From Annona cherimola (taxonomy: Eukaryota > Streptophyta > Magnoliopsida > Magnoliales > Annonaceae), in contig CM059975.1 in the NCBI GenBank assembly GCA_030490835.1, positions 30,598,133-30,662,132 of the forward strand: a DNA stretch of 64,000 nt, read 5' to 3'. Of this stretch, positions 59,280 through 64,000 are shown in pieces. Both the position numbers and the translations under genes were made by a program. The notes under the pieces are model-generated. The model worked only from the letters and a program-made list of their open reading frames with translations. It searched no databases and was not told where the DNA came from. The stretch's first letter is position 1; every line of letters starts with the position of its first letter.

Positions 59280-61930
59280 CTTCTCAATCCATTATATTTA
59301 GCCTCATTTATTTAGTTAAGGAGCTAAGTTCCATCCAAATTAAAAATGCATATAGTCCACATTTTCTTTAGGAAGAAATTATAAAGATGACCAAAAAAAT
59401 GTAGCAATATTTTATAAAATTATTTATCCAAATGGTATTTTATGATATTTTAAACAATTTGGATGTGTAAAATACAATTTTCTGTTGAAATTTAGTATCA
59501 AATTATTATATTATGTTAATGAACTATTCAGATGATGAAGTTTAAATGAGTAAGTAATGATGGTAAATATAATCCATAGAGTGAATTTCTTATGAAATAT
59601 TAAAATTAGCCGAGATGAATAGGGTTTTACTTAAGTGAGCCTATATAAAAAAATATATAAATATATAAAATACACTATTGATGTGCACAAGATCATCATC
59701 AAAGTTATAAATAAAAGTGATCATTTATGTATAACTAGGTTGCATAGAAGTGATTCGATGTAATTCCCTCATCTTTTAGATGTTGATGATTGATGCAAAG
59801 TTTAGCTAACAAACCCAGTTTCATCCAAATAAAATATGTATATGAGTTACATTTGCTCAAAAATATGTATATTTATATGTAAATTATGGAAAATGCTTCG
59901 ATCTATTTATATATATTAGACTATAATAATACTTTATAGAATCATTTATCCACATAGTAGTGATATCTTAAATAGGTTAGATGTTGAAAATACTATTTAA
60001 ATTAATATTTAGTATTAAATCATTTTATTACATTGATTTTACACACTTATATATAGTACTCATATATAGTAATACTAAACAAATAAAATGATTTTCATGA
60101 TAATATAGAGGACGCTAAATAAAGAGCTCTACAGCCATGAAACTCCTCTTTCATATAATCCTTTTATTTTTAATATTTTAGGTCAATAAAAAATTCACTT
60201 CATGTATTACATTTAGCATCATTTATGGAAATCCTTGCATTTATTTTGTATTACTATATATGGGCCCCATTTATAAATGTACTAAATGAATATAATAAAA
60301 TGATTTAATAATGAAAATCAATTTTATGTAGTATTTTCAATATCTAAACCATATAAAATATCAATACTTTGTAGGTACATGATTTTATAAACTATTATTA
60401 TATTTTAATATATATGTAAATTGATCTAAGCATTTTTTCTAAGTTACACATAAATATATTTATTTTTGAGCAAATGTAGCCCATGCACAGTTAATTTAGA
60501 TGAAACTTAGTCTATTAGTTAAATAAATGATGTTAAATACAATGAATGACTTAAATTTTACATCAATCATCAACATTTTTAAAATGCAAAAGTTACATGA
60601 AATTGCTTTTTATGTAACCCATGGAGCATATATAATTATATAGGGCTCCAGTTTTATGAAATTCATCTTTTATGTAATCTCATTTATTTTTAATATCATG
60701 ATGGTTAATAGAAAATTTATTTTATTTATTGTACTTGACATCATTTATATTATTATAAAGTCCTCTAATTTGTTTAGTTTTACTATATATGGGCCAATCT
60801 TTAAATATATGAAATCAATGTAATAAAATAATTTAATATAAAAATAATATTTTTAATATCTAAACCATCTAAAATATCACTATTATATGAAAAATGATTC
60901 AATAAAATATAAATACATTCTAATATATATATATATATGTGAATAGATCTCAGGGTACGTTTGGGGTCGTGGAGAAGAAAAAAATTGTGCGATGGGATAA
61001 AAAATAATATTTTGGGAATTGTGTGATTGATAGAAATGATAGGGGTAAAATTTGAATAAATAAGTATGATGGAGGGTAGTTGGTAGGAAAAATGATTGAA
61101 ATATAGAGGTAAAAGTAGAAATATATGATTATTATTTGATGGAAGATTGTTCTCGAAATCTGTGCTCCCACTCCATACTATCCCATTTAAAAAACAAACG
61201 CGCCCTAAGTATTTTTTTCTAACTTACGTATGAATATATCTATTTTTGAGCAAATATGACCCATGTACATATTTGATTTGGATGAAACTTAGTCTCATAG
61301 CTAAAAAAATTATGTTAAATACAATAAATAGAATAAATTTTACATCGATCATTCACATGTTAAAAATAGAGGGGGGAAAATCACTTATATATAATTCAGT
61401 TATGGAGCCTATACATATATATGCTTCTTTGAAACCCTTCTTCTTTATAATATCTTCCATTTTTAATATGTTGATAGTCGGCATAAAATTCATTTCATCT
61501 ATTGTATTTAATCTCATTTATATGATTATGTAAATTCTTTTTTGTTTAATATTATTATGCATGAGCCCCATCTAAAAATGTATAAAATCTAATAAATAAT
61601 TTAAAATTTTAAAATTGTATTTTCATCATCAAAACCATTTAAATATCAGTATTATGCATATAAATAATTTTATAAAATATTATTATATTATAATATATGT
61701 ATGAATGAATCTAATCATTTTTTCTATTTTACACACAAAATATTTATTTTTAGCTAATGTAACCCATACAAATACTTGATTGAGATGAAAATTAGTCCTT
61801 AGCTACACAAGCGATGTGAAATATAATAAAATAAATTAGATTTTACATCCATTGTCAATGTTTTAAAAATTAAGGGGATTACAACTAAAGCTTCCATGTA
61901 ATCTTATTCCAATAATTAAATGACAAACCT
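59280..61930. repeat. Array of AT-rich dispersed elements
   Basis: Copies of several hundred bp recur at about 59280-59560, 59780-60060, 60130-60490, 60625-60950 and 61370-61760. Shared order: CATTTATTTAGTT-type, TATGGGCC-type, AATGTAATAAAATAATTTAA, ATATCTAAACCAT, then AAATGATT and ATATATTAAATATAT-type. They resemble the cluster at 30290-32070, only distantly, and the fragment at 18780-19055. Confidence 0.55.
60955..61208. mobile_element. TIR element (MITE) inside the array
   Basis: Ends GGGTACGTTTGGGGTCGTGG and AAAACAAACGCGCCCTAAG are inverted repeats of the GGGCGCGTTTG type. A different subfamily from the 26163 MITE. Non-coding interior. Confidence 0.6.
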
Positions 61931-62475
61931 TAAGAATAAGAATTATATTTTTGGAGGAATAATTCAATACTTATGTAAGTATGGAAGTCTCGACGCTTAC
62001 CCTTCGTTGTTTAATTTTAAAATAATTTTTGAAAAATCTAAACCATTTTTACTTGTTTATCCATATGTATTTATTATTTATTTATGATTCCAAAAATTAC
62101 ATACATTGCACACCTTTATATACCACATTTAAAGCATATATTTTTCAATTTTTTAGTAACATATTCACTCTTGAAAGATACCGGTATTTACAAGAAATAA
62201 ATTTCTAATAAAATTTATTTTTAGTGGCATAATAAAACAACATGTATTAAATATGATTAATGATTTAGATATTAAGAAATATATTTTTAAAATTTAAAAA
62301 CCAAGAGTAAGTGCGGACACCTCCGTACTCACATAACTATTCCACCGTTCCTCTGTTTTCTGATATTCCGTAATTTTCTTTCCCCGCGGGCGACAGAGCG
62401 ACGATGGGTTGTGCGCCCGCCGCTCTAACACCGCGAAAGTCGACGACGGCTGCTCTCTCTACTCAATCCTCACTC
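61931..62475. other. Upstream region of WRNIP1
   Basis: AT-rich DNA gives way to GC-rich DNA near 62370. No separate gene. Confidence 0.35.
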
Positions 62476-62479
62476 CTGC

Positions 62480-62486
62480 TATAAAA
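62480..62486 (+). promoter_or_regulatory. Possible TATA box for WRNIP1
   Basis: TATAAAA lies 30 bases before the ATG at 62516. With usual spacing it would put the transcript start close to the ATG, so it may not be the true element. Confidence 0.3.
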
Positions 62487-62515
62487 CCAGTACAAAACAG
62501 AGGTGTCGAACGGCG

Positions 62516-64000
62516 ATGGTGAGAAACATGGAGCAGCTGCTGAGCATGGGTTTCTCGGAGGAACTCGCGGCGCAGGCGCTGGCAGCCACCGGTGGAAAAT
62601 CCACCATCAAAGCCACCGAATGGATTCTCAATCAAAGATCAACCAACCCCATCTCAGCCGTCCATCCCTCCTCGTCCTCCCCCACTCCTCCTCCCGCCCC
62701 TCCTCCCCCTCCTCCCGCCCAACCGATGCTCGATCGCTACTTCATTTTCCCCAAATCCCAATCCAATTCCAGCCCTCAAATCCCAGCTGTCGATCTCACC
62801 TCCCCACCTTCCTCTCCTCCTCCCAAGCGCCCCAAGCTCAGCCCACTCTCCACCCCCCTCTACGACCGCGCCCGCCCCCGCTCCATCGATGACATCGTCG
62901 GCCAAGACCATCTCCTTTCCATCCTCCGCTCCGCCATCTCCTCCCATCGCCTCCCCTCCATCCTCCTATGGGGACCCCCCGGCACCGGCAAGACTTCCAT
63001 CGCCCGGGCCATCTCCACCTCCATGCCGGCCTCCTACCGCGTCGTCTCCATCTCGCCCGTCACCGCCGGCGTCAAGGACGTCCGCGACGCCGTCGACGAA
63101 GCCCGCCGCGCCAAGAAGATGGGCGTCAGGACCGTGCTTTTCGTCGACGAGGTCCATCGTTTCAACAAATCCCAGCAGGACTCCTTCCTCCCCGTCATCG
63201 AGGACGGCAGCATCGTCTTCATGGGAGCCACCACCGAGAACCCCTCCTTCCACCTCATCACGCCGCTCCTCTCTCGCTGCCGGGTCCTTTGCCTCAACAA
63301 GCTCCAGCCCCAGCACATTGCGACGCTGCTCGAGCGGGCGGCTGCGGACGCCGAACGAGGGCTGCCCCGCAGCCTCCGCTCCGGCGGCAGCACCAGAGTG
63401 GAAGAAGACGCCGTCGAATTCCTCTCTCTGCATTGCGACGGGGATGCCCGGGTAGCGCTGAATGCTTTGGAAATCGCCGCGATGTCGGCCGCGGCGAGAA
63501 TCGACGGCGAGGGCCGATCGACCATCGACAGCGCGGCGTCGGTCGTCGTCACCGTAGACGACGCCAAGGAAGCAATGCAGTGCAAGCATCTGGCATATGA
63601 TCGAGCAGGTGAGGAGCACTACAACCTGATCAGCGCGCTCCACAAGTCGATGCGGGGGAGCGACCCGGACGCTTCCATCTACTGGCTGGCGAGGATGCTG
63701 GAAGGTGGGGAGGAGCCTCTGTACATTGCTCGGCGGCTGATCCGATTCGCGAGCGAGGATGTTGGGCTGGCCGACCCTGCTGCTCTCGGTCATGCCGTGG
63801 CCTGCTACCAGGCTTGCCATTTCATAGGCATGCCCGAGTGCAATGCGAACCTCGCACAGTGCGTTGCATACATGGCATTGGCGCCCAAGTCGGTGGCAGT
63901 CTACCGAGCGATCTCGGACGCTCAGCAGGCTGTAAGGGAATCCAAAGGGCAGAATGAAGGTGTTCCTTTGCATTTGAGGAATGCCCCCACGAAGTTGATG
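62516..64000 (+). CDS. WRNIP1: WRNIP1/MgsA/RarA-type AAA+ ATPase, 5' 495 codons
   Basis: This family of AAA+ ATPases acts at stalled replication forks and in DNA damage tolerance, in the nucleus. The ATG at 62516 opens a frame with no stop to the window's right edge, so the gene continues. Residues 1 to about 38 (MEQLLSMGFSEELAAQALAA and KATEWIL) form a UBA-like ubiquitin-binding helix bundle rather than the zinc-finger UBZ of the animal protein. A Pro/Ser-rich linker follows (to about 110). The ATPase has Walker A GPPGTGKTS (153-161), Walker B VLFVDEVHRF (207-216, DE pair 211-212) and sensor 1 GATTENPSF (237-245). The RarA-type C-terminal region is present (HYNLISALHKSMRGSDPDAS, RRLIRFASEDVGLADPAA). 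Very GC-rich, unlike its surroundings. No intron or lesion in the part seen. Confidence 0.93.
   Translation, partial: MVRNMEQLLSMGFSEELAAQALAATGGKSTIKATEWILNQRSTNPISAVHPSSSSPTPPPAPPPPPPAQPMLDRYFIFPKSQSNSSPQIPAVDLTSPPSSPPPKRPKLSPLSTPLYDRARPRSIDDIVGQDHLLSILRSAISSHRLPSILLWGPPGTGKTSIARAISTSMPASYRVVSISPVTAGVKDVRDAVDEARRAKKMGVRTVLFVDEVHRFNKSQQDSFLPVIEDGSIVFMGATTENPSFHLITPLLSRCRVLCLNKLQPQHIATLLERAAADAERGLPRSLRSGGSTRVEEDAVEFLSLHCDGDARVALNALEIAAMSAAARIDGEGRSTIDSAASVVVTVDDAKEAMQCKHLAYDRAGEEHYNLISALHKSMRGSDPDASIYWLARMLEGGEEPLYIARRLIRFASEDVGLADPAALGHAVACYQACHFIGMPECNANLAQCVAYMALAPKSVAVYRAISDAQQAVRESKGQNEGVPLHLRNAPTKLM

Noticed and set aside
62966..63973. 335-codon open frame on the minus strand opposite WRNIP1
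   Set aside because: It is the antisense of a GC-rich coding region with strong third-position bias. The plus strand has Walker and UBA motifs, and the minus frame has none.

Overview
The window is nuclear DNA of a flowering plant. It is AT-rich and intron-containing, with pentatricopeptide (PPR), NLR, lectin-kinase and DUF26-kinase sequences and a dense load of plant MITEs, SINEs, LINEs and hAT elements. The species cannot be fixed from sequence alone.

Four genes look intact. CPOX (12950-16849, +, eight exons, 397 aa) encodes plastid coproporphyrinogen III oxidase. A small two-exon gene (33520-35815, -, 122 aa) encodes a Lys/Arg-rich DUF2423/LLPH-like protein. An intronless PLS-DYW PPR gene (49600-51504, -, 634 aa) is a predicted organellar RNA editing factor. 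A WRNIP1/MgsA-type AAA+ ATPase gene with a UBA-like N-terminus (62516 to beyond the right edge, +) is open for all 495 codons seen. They do not form a pathway; they are ordinary genes separated by repeats.

Broken gene copies: a DUF26-type receptor kinase piece (4775-5067), an ELO fatty-acid elongase piece (17380-17740), an L-type lectin receptor kinase piece inside a transposon (21590-22324) and a CC-NB-ARC NLR remnant (39688-40608).

Mobile DNA, left to right: 0-7.4 kb has SINEs, foldbacks and MITEs; 7.45-10.35 kb is a decayed L1-type LINE split by a 608-bp hAT-like element; 11.6-12.75 kb has palindromic MITEs and a 42-bp TIR-only remnant upstream of CPOX; 19.05-20.98 kb is a nearly open RTE-clade LINE; 21.4-27.6 kb is a degenerate autonomous hAT carrying a nested gene-capturing hAT, nested MITEs and a further MITE; 27.7-32.9 kb and 53-62 kb are MITE clusters and AT-rich dispersed arrays; 45.6-47.5 kb is a second L1 LINE cut off before its reverse transcriptase core.

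The most unusual feature follows the NLR remnant (40.84-42.42 kb). It is a run of five mini-exon-like cassettes of 51-60 bp, each open, each flanked by AG and GT, each a multiple of three and each phase 1-1. The NB-ARC exon also offers a phase-1 donor, so the reading could continue in frame. I do not recognise this arrangement from a known NLR class.

A second strand of evidence concerns MITEs. Three members of a palindromic MITE group have exact 9-bp target duplications, including the 42-bp remnant upstream of CPOX, which suggests a Mutator-type mobiliser.
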